Shown: piece by piece, positions 8,417-16,124 of the stretch
Layout of the letters: every line of letters begins with the position of its first letter
Position numbering within the stretch: position 1 is the stretch's first letter
Assembly: GCA_903834675.1 (NCBI GenBank)
Contig: CAILKC010000341.1
Span: 1-28,464 of the forward strand
DNA length: 28,464 nt
Source: an uncultured Victivallales bacterium
GTDB taxonomy: Bacteria; Verrucomicrobiota; Lentisphaeria; Oligosphaerales; JAFGRS01
Direction: 5' to 3'
The notes under the pieces: generated by a model
The model's input: the letters and a program-made list of their open reading frames with translations, nothing else
Told to the model about the DNA's origin: nothing
The model's database searches: none
Program-made: the position numbers and the translations under genes

Positions 8417-10528
8417 TTAGCGCTTCTCCGGCGACCGTGGCCCCACGTCGGACAGGTCAATGGGCGCGAAACCCAGGGCGAAGGCCGGCGAGTCCGGCGC
8501 CAGCGTGAAGTCGCCGTTGGCGGCGTCGGCGAATTTTGGATCGGCAACGAGCGAATGCCGCTCCAGTCCGTGCTCCTGCAGTTGCGCGACGGTGAGCTTG
8601 TCCTGGCCCTGCCTGGCGAACGGCTCCCCCGCCACATCCCAGATCAGGTTCAGGTCGCTTACCATGTTGGGCTCGGTGAGCTTGTGCCCATAGCCGCCGA
8701 CGTTGACCGGCTGGCCGTTGCTGAGGATGATGTTGCATTGAAAGGTCAGCGAGGTGTGCGCCGCACCGCGCCGCGAGAGCTGGATCATACCCTCGCGCCC
8801 GAACGCCCAGATGTTGTTGCGCACGATGTTCTCGCGGCCGTAGTGCTGGTGGAAGACCGTACTCGAGGTGTTGTAGCACACGTTGTTCTCGATCAGAATG
8901 TGCGCGCTGCCCTCGTCGGGATAGATCGCCCAGCCGCCGTAGTTCGACTTCTCGATGTCGTGGATCAGGTTGCCGCGCAGCACCGTGCCCGGCTGCACCC
9001 CGAGGGTGTAGATCCCGCCCATGTCGCTCAGGATGCCCTTGCCCAGATGATGAATGTGGTTCTTCTCAATCCGGTTGTTGTGGCTGACGTTGTCGGCAAA
9101 GCCCCAAATCCAGCCACATGAGACCCCCGTGTAGTAGAAGTCGTGGATGAGGTTGTGGCTCACGTTGTTGTCGAAGCTGTGGATCAGGGCGATGCCGCAG
9201 GCGCTGAGGTATACGTGTCCACCATCATGGACATGATTGTCGGTGATCTGCTGGTGGCCGTTGCGCCAGGCCGGCGTGCCTTCGGCGTCAGCCCCATCCA
9301 GCTTGATGCCGCCCGCGCCGAGGTCGGTGATCTCGTTGCCGACGATGCGGTTGGAGAAACAGCCTTCCTGCAGGTCAACCCCATAGCCGCCGACGTGGGC
9401 GATGCGGCAATTCTCCAGGGTGCACTGCTCCGCCCCTTGGAACAGCACCGCCCCCGGCACCTGGAACGCGGCCTGCGGCATGGCCGCATAGTCCTGGTAG
9501 GGGTCGACCTCGTTGGCGACCACGAAGTGGCGGTAGGAGTCCCGCGGGCGCCACTGCGCCGCCGGCAGGTACGGGTCAACCCATCGGCCGAAGCCCGTCG
9601 TGTCCTGCCAGTCGGTGTGCTCGAAGGTCAGCCCCACAAAGCGCACGCCGGTGACGGGCCTGCCGCTGCCAAGATCGCCCTGCACCCGCAACAGTTGCTG
9701 CAACCGCGGCGCCACGACCCTCGCCGTCTGCAGGTCTTCGCCGTCACGCGGGATGTAGTACAGCTTGCCTTCCTGCGGGTCGAGGTACCACTCGCCCGGC
9801 TCGGTCAACGCCTCGAACACGTTCTCGACGTAGTACTTCGCGGGGCAATTGCGCACATCATCCTTGAGCACAAAGATGCTGCGACGCGACGACTTCACCC
9901 ACCCGGTCTGCGGATCGTAGCCGACGATCGGCATGCGTTCCTCGACCCAGAAGTGCATCACGATCACGTCAACCCGGTTCAGATTGCGCCACGACCGCAT
10001 GTCCTCGGGCTTGGCACGAAAGCGGTCGGAGCCCTGGAAGAGCTGGCCGCCCGGAACGTGGGAGGCCTCGGCCATCCAGAAGAAGTCGCGCTTCGGCAGG
10101 CGGGGACGCACGGCCCGGCGCCCATTGACGAACAGGGAGCGGAACGGGACACCGTTCTCGAGCAGCTCCGACACCTCCGCCACCCACGCCGTCACGCCGT
10201 TGACCGACGTCTCACTCCAGCCCCCGATCTCGACCCCGCCATCGAACACCGGCTTCTCGCCGGGATAGGCGGCATAGGTGGTCGCACCGCTGTCTTCGGC
10301 ACCGAACTGCAGCGGCTTCTGCAACGGGTAGCGCCCGCCGCGTATCCACACCGTGAGCGGCCCCAGGCAGGCGGCGCTGCGCCGCAGCTCGCGCGCCTTC
10401 TGCTGGGCTTTGCCCAACGTGGCCAGAGGGCCGTCAGTCTTCCCCGCATTCGGCTCAGCGTAACGGCCCGACCAACCGTCATTTCCCGCCGGCGACACAT
10501 GCAGGTCCTGAGTTCCGAACGGTGACAT
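8417..10528 (-). CDS. Beta-helix protein without signal peptide
   Basis: Predicted 703-aa right-handed beta-helix protein. The ATG at 10528 has TAGGAG 9-10 nt upstream. Translation begins MSPFGTQDLHVSPAGNDGWSGR, so the enzyme-like domain starts at once and no export signal exists. The open frame upstream overlaps the preceding gene and adds no signal peptide. The opening LHVSPAGNDGWSG…TDGPLATLGKAQ is closely paralogous to the secreted protein at 18728-22213 (LHVSTAGNDAWSG…TDGPLASLGRAQ). The middle carries asparagine/histidine-rich coil repeats (NNVSHNLIHDFYYTGVSCGW, RIEKNHIHHLGKG). Its start lies 11 bp after the stop of the amidohydrolase gene, so the two form an operon. The role is probably glycan cleavage; the cytoplasmic location is inferred from the missing signal. 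Confidence 0.85.
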   Translation of the reverse strand: MSPFGTQDLHVSPAGNDGWSGRYAEPNAGKTDGPLATLGKAQQKARELRRSAACLGPLTVWIRGGRYPLQKPLQFGAEDSGATTYAAYPGEKPVFDGGVEIGGWSETSVNGVTAWVAEVSELLENGVPFRSLFVNGRRAVRPRLPKRDFFWMAEASHVPGGQLFQGSDRFRAKPEDMRSWRNLNRVDVIVMHFWVEERMPIVGYDPQTGWVKSSRRSIFVLKDDVRNCPAKYYVENVFEALTEPGEWYLDPQEGKLYYIPRDGEDLQTARVVAPRLQQLLRVQGDLGSGRPVTGVRFVGLTFEHTDWQDTTGFGRWVDPYLPAAQWRPRDSYRHFVVANEVDPYQDYAAMPQAAFQVPGAVLFQGAEQCTLENCRIAHVGGYGVDLQEGCFSNRIVGNEITDLGAGGIKLDGADAEGTPAWRNGHQQITDNHVHDGGHVYLSACGIALIHSFDNNVSHNLIHDFYYTGVSCGWIWGFADNVSHNNRIEKNHIHHLGKGILSDMGGIYTLGVQPGTVLRGNLIHDIEKSNYGGWAIYPDEGSAHILIENNVCYNTSSTVFHQHYGRENIVRNNIWAFGREGMIQLSRRGAAHTSLTFQCNIILSNGQPVNVGGYGHKLTEPNMVSDLNLIWDVAGEPFARQGQDKLTVAQLQEHGLERHSLVADPKFADAANGDFTLAPDSPAFALGFAPIDLSDVGPRSPEKR

Positions 10529-10539
10529 GTGGCTTGCTC

Positions 10540-11430
10540 CTACAGCCCGAAAAGCCGTATGGCGTTCTCGCGGGCGATCTTCTGGAAGACCGCCTCGCTG
10601 ATCCGGCCAGCCTGCCGCCACGCCAGGAGCAGGTCCCTCGTGGTGAATGGCTGACCGACCCCGCAAAGGTCGGTGCCGAAGAGGAGGCGATCCTGGAATT
10701 CGGTCAGGAGCCGGGCGCCATACTCCGGATCGCGCTGGAGCGGCTGGGCCGCGTCGGACAATTCCCCGTACAGATTCCCATACCGGCGGAAGAGCGTGGG
10801 TACAACCCCCTCTCTCTCGATCGGACCCGTCGGCCGGGGCCAGGGCGTCTGACCGCCGGTGGGAAAGAAGGGCGGTTTGCGTTCCGCCGGCGTGGTCAGC
10901 GGCGCGATCTCGGTCCAGAACACCGGCCCGTGCGCAATCATGATCAGCTTCGGGAAGCGCTGCAGGCTGTGCTCGAGCTGCGGTAGCCCGGGGTCGTCGT
11001 AGAGACCGAAGTCGCCGCCGACCTGGTCCGAGCCGTCGAAGGTGACGGGCAGCCCGACGTCCTGCGCGTGCTTGAACAGGTTCTGGACCATGGGATCACG
11101 CATGGGTACGTTGGGCATGATCTCGCCCACACCCTTACAGCCTTGGTCGCGATAGTGAGCCAACACCTTCCACAGCGGCGCATCCACGGAGTTCGTCACG
11201 GCACGCGGGTCGAGGTTGCAGAACGGGAAGAAGCGGTCCGGGTGCTGTTCGACCATTTCGAGGATATCCTCGTTGGCCTGCGGCAGGTAGATCTCCGGAT
11301 TCACCACCGGCAGCAGAGCCCCTTTCTCGATGCCGGCCTCGTCATAGCGCGCGATCACCTGGTCGGGACCGCACATCGCGTAGATGGGCGGCGGCTTGCG
11401 GTATGCGTGTGCATGACTGTCGATGAACAT
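10540..11430 (-). CDS. Amidohydrolase-family metal-dependent hydrolase
   Basis: Predicted 296-aa TIM-barrel hydrolase of the amidohydrolase-2 type (lactonase or decarboxylase-like). The start at 11430 has AAAGGA about 9 nt upstream and places the metal motif at the N-terminus: MFIDSHAHAY (H6, H8). Other likely metal or catalytic residues are E103 (GVGEIMP), H167 (MIAHGPVFW) and D254 (LLFGTDLCG). The strand where many relatives carry a histidine reads LPVTFDGSD (D132), a possible substitution. An upstream ATG at 11514 is open in frame but adds residues not typical of the family. It is the first gene of a two-gene unit with the signal-less beta-helix gene. Cytoplasmic lactone or uronate-derivative hydrolysis would fit but is inference. 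Confidence 0.83.
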   Translation of the reverse strand: MFIDSHAHAYRKPPPIYAMCGPDQVIARYDEAGIEKGALLPVVNPEIYLPQANEDILEMVEQHPDRFFPFCNLDPRAVTNSVDAPLWKVLAHYRDQGCKGVGEIMPNVPMRDPMVQNLFKHAQDVGLPVTFDGSDQVGGDFGLYDDPGLPQLEHSLQRFPKLIMIAHGPVFWTEIAPLTTPAERKPPFFPTGGQTPWPRPTGPIEREGVVPTLFRRYGNLYGELSDAAQPLQRDPEYGARLLTEFQDRLLFGTDLCGVGQPFTTRDLLLAWRQAGRISEAVFQKIARENAIRLFGL

Positions 11431-11593
11431 GATCTCTGTCCTTTCTAGCCATTCCGCCGCAACCTCGTAGGTGCTGCCATCGATCAGGGGTTGCGCCATT
11501 CTGTCGTTGTGCATGCTTCTTAACCTCGCCCTCGCCAGAGCAGGGCAATGCACTACGGCAGGACGCCCGACTCTACCCGTTCTCCCCGGCATA

Positions 11594-11746
11594 TCAACCA
11601 GCGACGCCGGAACGACCGTATCCCGGGCAGTCCGTCTCGTCGGCATGCGGCGGCGAGCGGGGATAGCGTCGGCAGTGCTCCGACTTCAGATCGTCGATGC
11701 GGCACTCGTAGCGCTCGGCGCCACGGACCTTCCGCCAAAACTCGCA
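11594..11746 (-). pseudogene. Possible start-less fragment of a small cysteine-rich protein
   Basis: A 50-codon frame reads CEFWRKVRGAERYECRIDDL, then a Cys-containing tail (SEHCRRYP, ETDCPGYG), and ends in TGA. It has strong G/C preference at third codon positions, as expected for genes here. An in-frame stop lies directly upstream (11747-11749) and there is no ATG, GTG or TTG inside. It is therefore either a truncated gene remnant or a chance frame. No family is recognised. Confidence 0.3.
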
Positions 11747-11808
11747 TCACGGCCGGACGAGCAGCACCTCGGCTCGAGCGCCTGACCCATACTCCCAAAC
11801 GGACCCCA

Positions 11809-11848
11809 TGGTCCAGTATGGTCCAGTGCCGTTCCCACATGGTCCAGT
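11809..11848 (+). repeat. Short ATGGTCCAGT iterons
   Basis: ATGGTCCAGT occurs at 11809, 11819 and 11839. The last two run directly into GTGCCGTTCCCACA. A related iteron, TGTGGCACCA, flanks the inverted right end at 12421-12441. They mark the outer edges of the repeat island. Confidence 0.6.
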
Positions 11849-12196
11849 GCCGTTCCCACAGAACATATTGCTTTCGAGCTCTGGTTAAGTGCCGTTCCCA
11901 CAGAACATATTGCTTTCGAGTTACTTAATGAATTCATATACGGATAATTAGTGCCTTATAATGCTTTTTATATGCCATAAATAGCATCCAAGGAAGAATT
12001 GGTTAAGTGCCGTTCCCACAGAACATATTGCTTTCGAGCTACTTAATGCATTCCTATACGGATAATTAGTGTCTTATTTGGTTAAGTGCCGTTCCCACAG
12101 AACATATTGCTTTCGAGCTACTTAATGCATTCCTATACGGATAATTAGTGTCTTATAATGCTTTTTACATGCCATAAATAGCATCCAAGGAAGAAT
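11846..12196 (+). repeat. AT-rich tandem repeat array (117-bp unit)
   Basis: The repeat unit begins GGTTAAGTGCCGTTCCCACA and ends CATCCAAGGAAGAAT. The array holds a partial copy (11846-11880), a full copy of 117 bp (11883-11999), a copy truncated after about 77 bp (12001-12079) and a second full copy (12080-12196). The two full copies differ at five positions; the truncated copy matches the last full copy. The array is much richer in A+T than all flanking DNA. The unit is too long and lacks spacers, so this is not CRISPR. An inverted copy of its conserved start lies at 12403-12419. Confidence 0.85.
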
Positions 12197-12402
12197 ATCT
12201 GCCTTCCGTGCCCCGGATGCCATCGCGGTACCGTGTGCGATCTGGCGGCGCCGCATGAAGCCGTTGCCGACGGCGGAACGGCAAGACGGAGGGCTGGCAT
12301 GGCGTCGATGATCAAGTTAGGTTTGTATTCGTGTACCTGAAAACGCCGCTAAGACCCTATACAGCACCCTGACATTCTATCAAGTTATTCATCCGTAACA
12401 TC
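12197..12402. other. Unassigned interior of the repeat island
   Basis: About 200 bp lies between the tandem array and the inverted end. It has mixed base composition and no recognisable gene, RNA or terminator. Confidence 0.4.
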
Positions 12403-12419
12403 TTCTGTGGGAACGGCAC
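12403..12419 (-). repeat. Inverted right-end copy of the array core
   Basis: TTCTGTGGGAACGGCAC is the exact reverse complement of GTGCCGTTCCCACAGAA, the conserved start of each upstream repeat unit. Together they bound a segment of roughly 0.55 kb (11849-12419) like terminal inverted repeats. No transposase frame is seen between them. Confidence 0.65.
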
Positions 12420-12445
12420 CATGTGGCACCATGTGGCACCAGGCG

Positions 12446-12584
12446 CCGACTTCTTCTCCAGGGACCCGGGCGGTTATCCATAAAGTTCGACGGGCCATCC
12501 TAAGGCGGTGCGGCGAAGGAAGACCTGGTGCTGGTGGACCGGGTCATCCTGGTCAGGAAGAGTGGAAAGGCGGTGTGGCCTTGA
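12446..12584 (+). pseudogene. Decayed 3' fragment of a DUF4838 gene
   Basis: Bases 12481-12584 align without gaps to the last 104 bases of the intact DUF4838 gene (8161-8264), with 12 mismatches including the stop region. The frame reads KFDGPS-stop-GGAAKEDLVLVDRVILVRKSG, so it carries an in-frame TAA where the intact gene has TAC. Bases 12446-12464 (CCGACTTCTTCTCCAGGGAC region) match 6586-6604 with one mismatch. This suggests that most of the gene was lost by internal deletion. It directly abuts the repeat island. Confidence 0.85.
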
Positions 12585-12662
12585 AGACTGTCACCTCGCT
12601 AACCGCCTACAGCCTGAACCCCTGACCGCCTTGGAGTTCGGTGGGACGCCGGGGATCCCACT

Positions 12663-15600
12663 CTACTCTTCCAGCACCGGCTGCACTTCCACAAAGTTGA
12701 CCATGACCTGTTGCCCAACCGGACCGCCCGGGTCGCCGGGTTTTGCCCAGTCGCTGAGGCTCAGGCTCGCCGTCGGACCTCGGGCGCGGAACTGCAGCCA
12801 GTGGTAGGTCATCCAGAAGGGCGCTTCGGCAGTGAACGGTTTGGGGCCGCGGCTACAGGGGAAGGGACAGCTGAAACCGCCCTCCAGGACCTCCGCCCCA
12901 TCCACCTGGATCGATACGGTCTGCGGGTCTTTGCGCGTCTTTCCGGCCCGCAGATCGACGTAGTCGGCCGTGATCAGCTTGAGCGAGTAGAGGCGGCCCT
13001 TTTCGAGTCCCCGCAGTGGCTGGCTCAGGCTATTGGGGGCTTTGGCGCTGCGCTGCATGACCGCGAACGTGTCGCCCATGGCGCCGCCAGGGTAGCGCCC
13101 CTGCAAGTCGCCATAGCCGGCGAACGTGTCGGCGCTGACGCCGCCCGCCTCGGCGGGCGCAACCTGCCAGTGGGTGAGGCCCGCCTCGAAGTCCGGATCG
13201 GCGACCTGCGTCAGTTCGTACGGGTCGCTCAGCATCTTCTCGGTGCTGCCCTCAATGCCATAGTGGCGCAGCAACCGGCCCATGCAGTTGAGAATCTCCT
13301 CGTCGACGTAGTTGGACCGGTACGGCTGCACGCCCCACAATCCAAAGAAGGCCGGATCGGTCGCGAGCACCTGCATCTGCAGGTCGAGATGCACCCGGAA
13401 GTCCGCCCGCGGGCTGCGGTTCGCCGTGCAGTAGGGCAAGTACGCATACATCGGCGTAAAGATCATCCGCCGCAGAGACCCGGGGTAGGCGCTCTCGTAG
13501 GCCGCGGCGACGCTGCGGAAGCTCGAGCGGATGCCGTCGCGGTTCTCCGCTTCGGTAGGCATCTCACCGACGTAGACCTCCTCGGCGAAAGGCCAGCCCG
13601 TACCGAGCAGCGTCTTCATGAACAAATTGTCCGGCGTGGCGCCGAACTTCCCCGCCAGGAACGGGACCCACAGCTTGCCGACAAAGTCCGGATGCTCGGA
13701 GAGTGCCGCCAACGAGCGCGTCAGCGCTCCCATGAACCGTGTAGACTTGGCGCCGGCGTAGTACTCGTCCACCTGCATGCCGGAGAGCTTGGACAGGTCG
13801 AGTCCTGGCCTTGCGGCGTGGGCAGTGGGCTTGCCTGGGTTGAGCCACAGCGCCAGGAGTTGCTCCACCGTCCACTCCTTCTGATCCAGGAGACCCGGTG
13901 CCTGGACGTTGGCGAGCCAGAGCTTGCCCTGCGCCAGCCACTCCCGGTATTCCGGAGTGTCCACCACGGCGCTCTCGATCATGTTGGTGTTGGGCAGCAT
14001 GTGTCGGCTCAGACGCTCCCAGGTGTTGCTGCCAAACGGCGCGATCCGCGGCGTCGAGGGGTAGACGTTGTAGACCAGCGCCGGAATGGCACGGACCAGC
14101 AGGTCGGTGGGGGTCCCGCTAATCTCCACAACCTGCTTGCCCGCCGGCAGCAAACGCATGGCCTCGACCGCGGGCCGGCCCGCCTCGGCGGCAAGTACGC
14201 GGTCGTTCCCCAGACGCAGCGTACATGCCCCGGCGGCGCGGAACCAGACCCAGCCGCGGCGCGGATTCATGAACTCGAGGCGACCACTGGCCAGCAGCCC
14301 CCGAGCGCGGGCGTCCAGGAGTTCGCTGACCAGGTTGTTGAGCACCCGGATGCGCTGGGGACCCCCGGGCAGGATGGTCGCCAACCGTTTCGTACTCACG
14401 ACCTCGCGACCGTTACGGTCCAGGAAGCTCACCTGCAGGTCGTAGGCCCCCCAGGGCAGTTTGCGGACATCGAGGGCCAGCGGCATGGCGGGGGCCGGCG
14501 ACGCCACCCGCCGCAGCAGGGCCTCCTGGCCGGTCTCGCGCGAGAGCAGCCGCACCCGCAGCGTGCCCTCGCGTAACGCTTCGGCTGGCAGGGCGAGCTT
14601 CAGATCCATGGCCACGCGCGCCGTCTTTCCCGGCGGCATCTCCGCCTGCCAGGGGTCATGCACAACTACCTGCAGAGGTTCGACCACCGATTGTGACGTC
14701 ACGGGTACGCTCTGGCGGTCGGCGACGGCGCCGCACTGGCTGGTGACCGTCACCCTTCCGGCGGCCGTGGGACTGGCGCAGGTGAACAGGTCGGTGCGGC
14801 CGCCCCAAACGGGCTGCAGCGGAACCGCGCCCAGCGCCATCTCCGTCTGCGCCCCAGGCTCAAGGGTGATCTCCCGCGTCGCCGTGTCCGGGGCGCTCAA
14901 CTCGATGCGGCGGCGCGCCTGGCTCAGGTTCCGAATCTGGACGGCCGCGATGCCCTGCGACTGGGGCCCGGTGCCGTCGTACAGAACCGCTCCCGTCCCT
15001 ATAGTGACATCCGCCTGGGAGCGGAAGAGTTGCTGCACCTCGCGGGCACTCAGGGCTCGCGCGTAGAGCCGGATGTCATCCAGGTCCCCCTGGAAGAAGC
15101 CGTTGTAGAACCAGCCCGTTAGGCGCTCTTTGGCGGCAGTCTTACTGATGGGCATCGGCATCGGCATCTCGGCTACAACCGCCCCATCGACGTACAGCGC
15201 CACCTGTCGCGCCTGCGAATCCGCCACCGCCACGACCTGCCTCCAACTGCCATTGAGCAGACTGCCGGGGGCCAGTAACGCCGCGGCGGCCTTGCCGTCG
15301 CCCCACTCGAAGCTGAGGCGATTGTAGCTGTCTACGGCCAGGTTGGCATTGCGCATCACCGCATAGCCGGCATCCCCAAAGATCAGGCGGTGGGTATTCG
15401 GCGCGGCGGCAGCGTCCGTCTTGACCCAGACCGCGAGCGTCAGGTCGCCGCTGAGCAGCATGGACTCGACCTGGCCGTACTGCGCCAGGTCGTCCTTGCC
15501 GTCGAAGCGCAGGGCGTAGCCGCGCGGCGACGGCACCCACTCGACGTTCTTCAGGGCGGCGTCATGACCCTTGCCGGTGACGTCCCTGGCGACACTGCCA

Positions 15601-15740
15601 CTGCCTTCGTCAAAGGTCCAATGGGCGACCAGGCCATCACCAGCGGAGTCCGCACCGCCGACGCCCGCCTGGCCCAGATTCCGACAGCCGCTGCCAACCA
15701 GCGCCAAGGCCAGACACACACCTGCCCTTCGTAGGCTCAT
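12663..15740 (-). CDS. LamG-domain lipoprotein with C-terminal carbohydrate-binding-like domain
   Basis: Probable surface lipoprotein of 1025 aa. The ATG at 15740 has a G-rich ribosome site (CTGGGGGT) about 9 nt upstream and yields MSLRRAGVCLALALVGSGC, with a likely lipidated Cys19, although the lipobox (GSG-C) is not the textbook form. Residues ~37-240 form a LamG/concanavalin-like domain: LVAHWTFDEGSGSVARDVTGKGHDA, LTLAVWVKTD, GDLDDIRLYARALSAREV. A long middle region contains beta-sandwich segments and a barrel-like part (GMQVDEYYAGAKSTRFMGAL, PAFFGLWGVQPYRSNYVDEE). It may be a glycosidase-like catalytic domain but no acid pair is assigned. Residues ~847-1025 (DPDFEAGLTHWQVAPAE…LQFRARGPTASLSLSDW) resemble CBM4/9-type jelly rolls. 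The upstream in-frame ATG at 15833 would bury the signal peptide and is rejected. Confidence 0.82.
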   Translation of the reverse strand: MSLRRAGVCLALALVGSGCRNLGQAGVGGADSAGDGLVAHWTFDEGSGSVARDVTGKGHDAALKNVEWVPSPRGYALRFDGKDDLAQYGQVESMLLSGDLTLAVWVKTDAAAAPNTHRLIFGDAGYAVMRNANLAVDSYNRLSFEWGDGKAAAALLAPGSLLNGSWRQVVAVADSQARQVALYVDGAVVAEMPMPMPISKTAAKERLTGWFYNGFFQGDLDDIRLYARALSAREVQQLFRSQADVTIGTGAVLYDGTGPQSQGIAAVQIRNLSQARRRIELSAPDTATREITLEPGAQTEMALGAVPLQPVWGGRTDLFTCASPTAAGRVTVTSQCGAVADRQSVPVTSQSVVEPLQVVVHDPWQAEMPPGKTARVAMDLKLALPAEALREGTLRVRLLSRETGQEALLRRVASPAPAMPLALDVRKLPWGAYDLQVSFLDRNGREVVSTKRLATILPGGPQRIRVLNNLVSELLDARARGLLASGRLEFMNPRRGWVWFRAAGACTLRLGNDRVLAAEAGRPAVEAMRLLPAGKQVVEISGTPTDLLVRAIPALVYNVYPSTPRIAPFGSNTWERLSRHMLPNTNMIESAVVDTPEYREWLAQGKLWLANVQAPGLLDQKEWTVEQLLALWLNPGKPTAHAARPGLDLSKLSGMQVDEYYAGAKSTRFMGALTRSLAALSEHPDFVGKLWVPFLAGKFGATPDNLFMKTLLGTGWPFAEEVYVGEMPTEAENRDGIRSSFRSVAAAYESAYPGSLRRMIFTPMYAYLPYCTANRSPRADFRVHLDLQMQVLATDPAFFGLWGVQPYRSNYVDEEILNCMGRLLRHYGIEGSTEKMLSDPYELTQVADPDFEAGLTHWQVAPAEAGGVSADTFAGYGDLQGRYPGGAMGDTFAVMQRSAKAPNSLSQPLRGLEKGRLYSLKLITADYVDLRAGKTRKDPQTVSIQVDGAEVLEGGFSCPFPCSRGPKPFTAEAPFWMTYHWLQFRARGPTASLSLSDWAKPGDPGGPVGQQVMVNFVEVQPVLEE

Positions 15741-16124
15741 CTCATAACCCCCAGGATGCTGTCCCTTCAAACGTGACGATTCTCGCCTTGCCTTAATGGA
15801 CACTGAACCCGGGCTTCCCGCCACCCCTCTCACCCAGCACCCAGGGTTTCAGGAAACCGCCCAGCCCACCGACCCGCGCGGTTTGACTCACCCAAGAGGC
15901 GGCTGTATTCTGCGGGGGGTGCCATGGCGTCAGGACGGACTGCCTACCGGCAGGGAGGCGCGGGCTGTGGCGTGGCCGTTACGAACTGGGTCTTTCGGCG
16001 TCTGTTGATCCGGCGAGGCCGTTTCCGATGATCGGCCTTCGCGGCGGCGGCGGGGTGCTTACTGGCCTGCATGCAGCGCGTAACCTGGGTTGCGCCAGGG
16101 ATGGTTGTTGTCGAAGCGAAGACC
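15741..16124. other. Divergent intergenic region
   Basis: The region lies between the LamG gene (minus) and the FHA-cyclase gene (plus). Apart from the promoter at 15883-15911, no repeat, RNA or small gene is seen. Confidence 0.5.
15883..15911 (+). promoter_or_regulatory. Sigma-70-like promoter for the FHA-cyclase gene
   Basis: TTGACT (15883-15888) is separated by exactly 17 nt from TATTCT (15906-15911). This is the best -35/-10 pair noticed in the window. Transcription would start near 15918, leaving a leader of about 150-200 nt before the cyclase start. Confidence 0.55.

Noticed and set aside
11846..12196. CRISPR array
   Set aside because: The repeats are about 117 bp, adjoin each other without variable spacers, and no cas genes are present.
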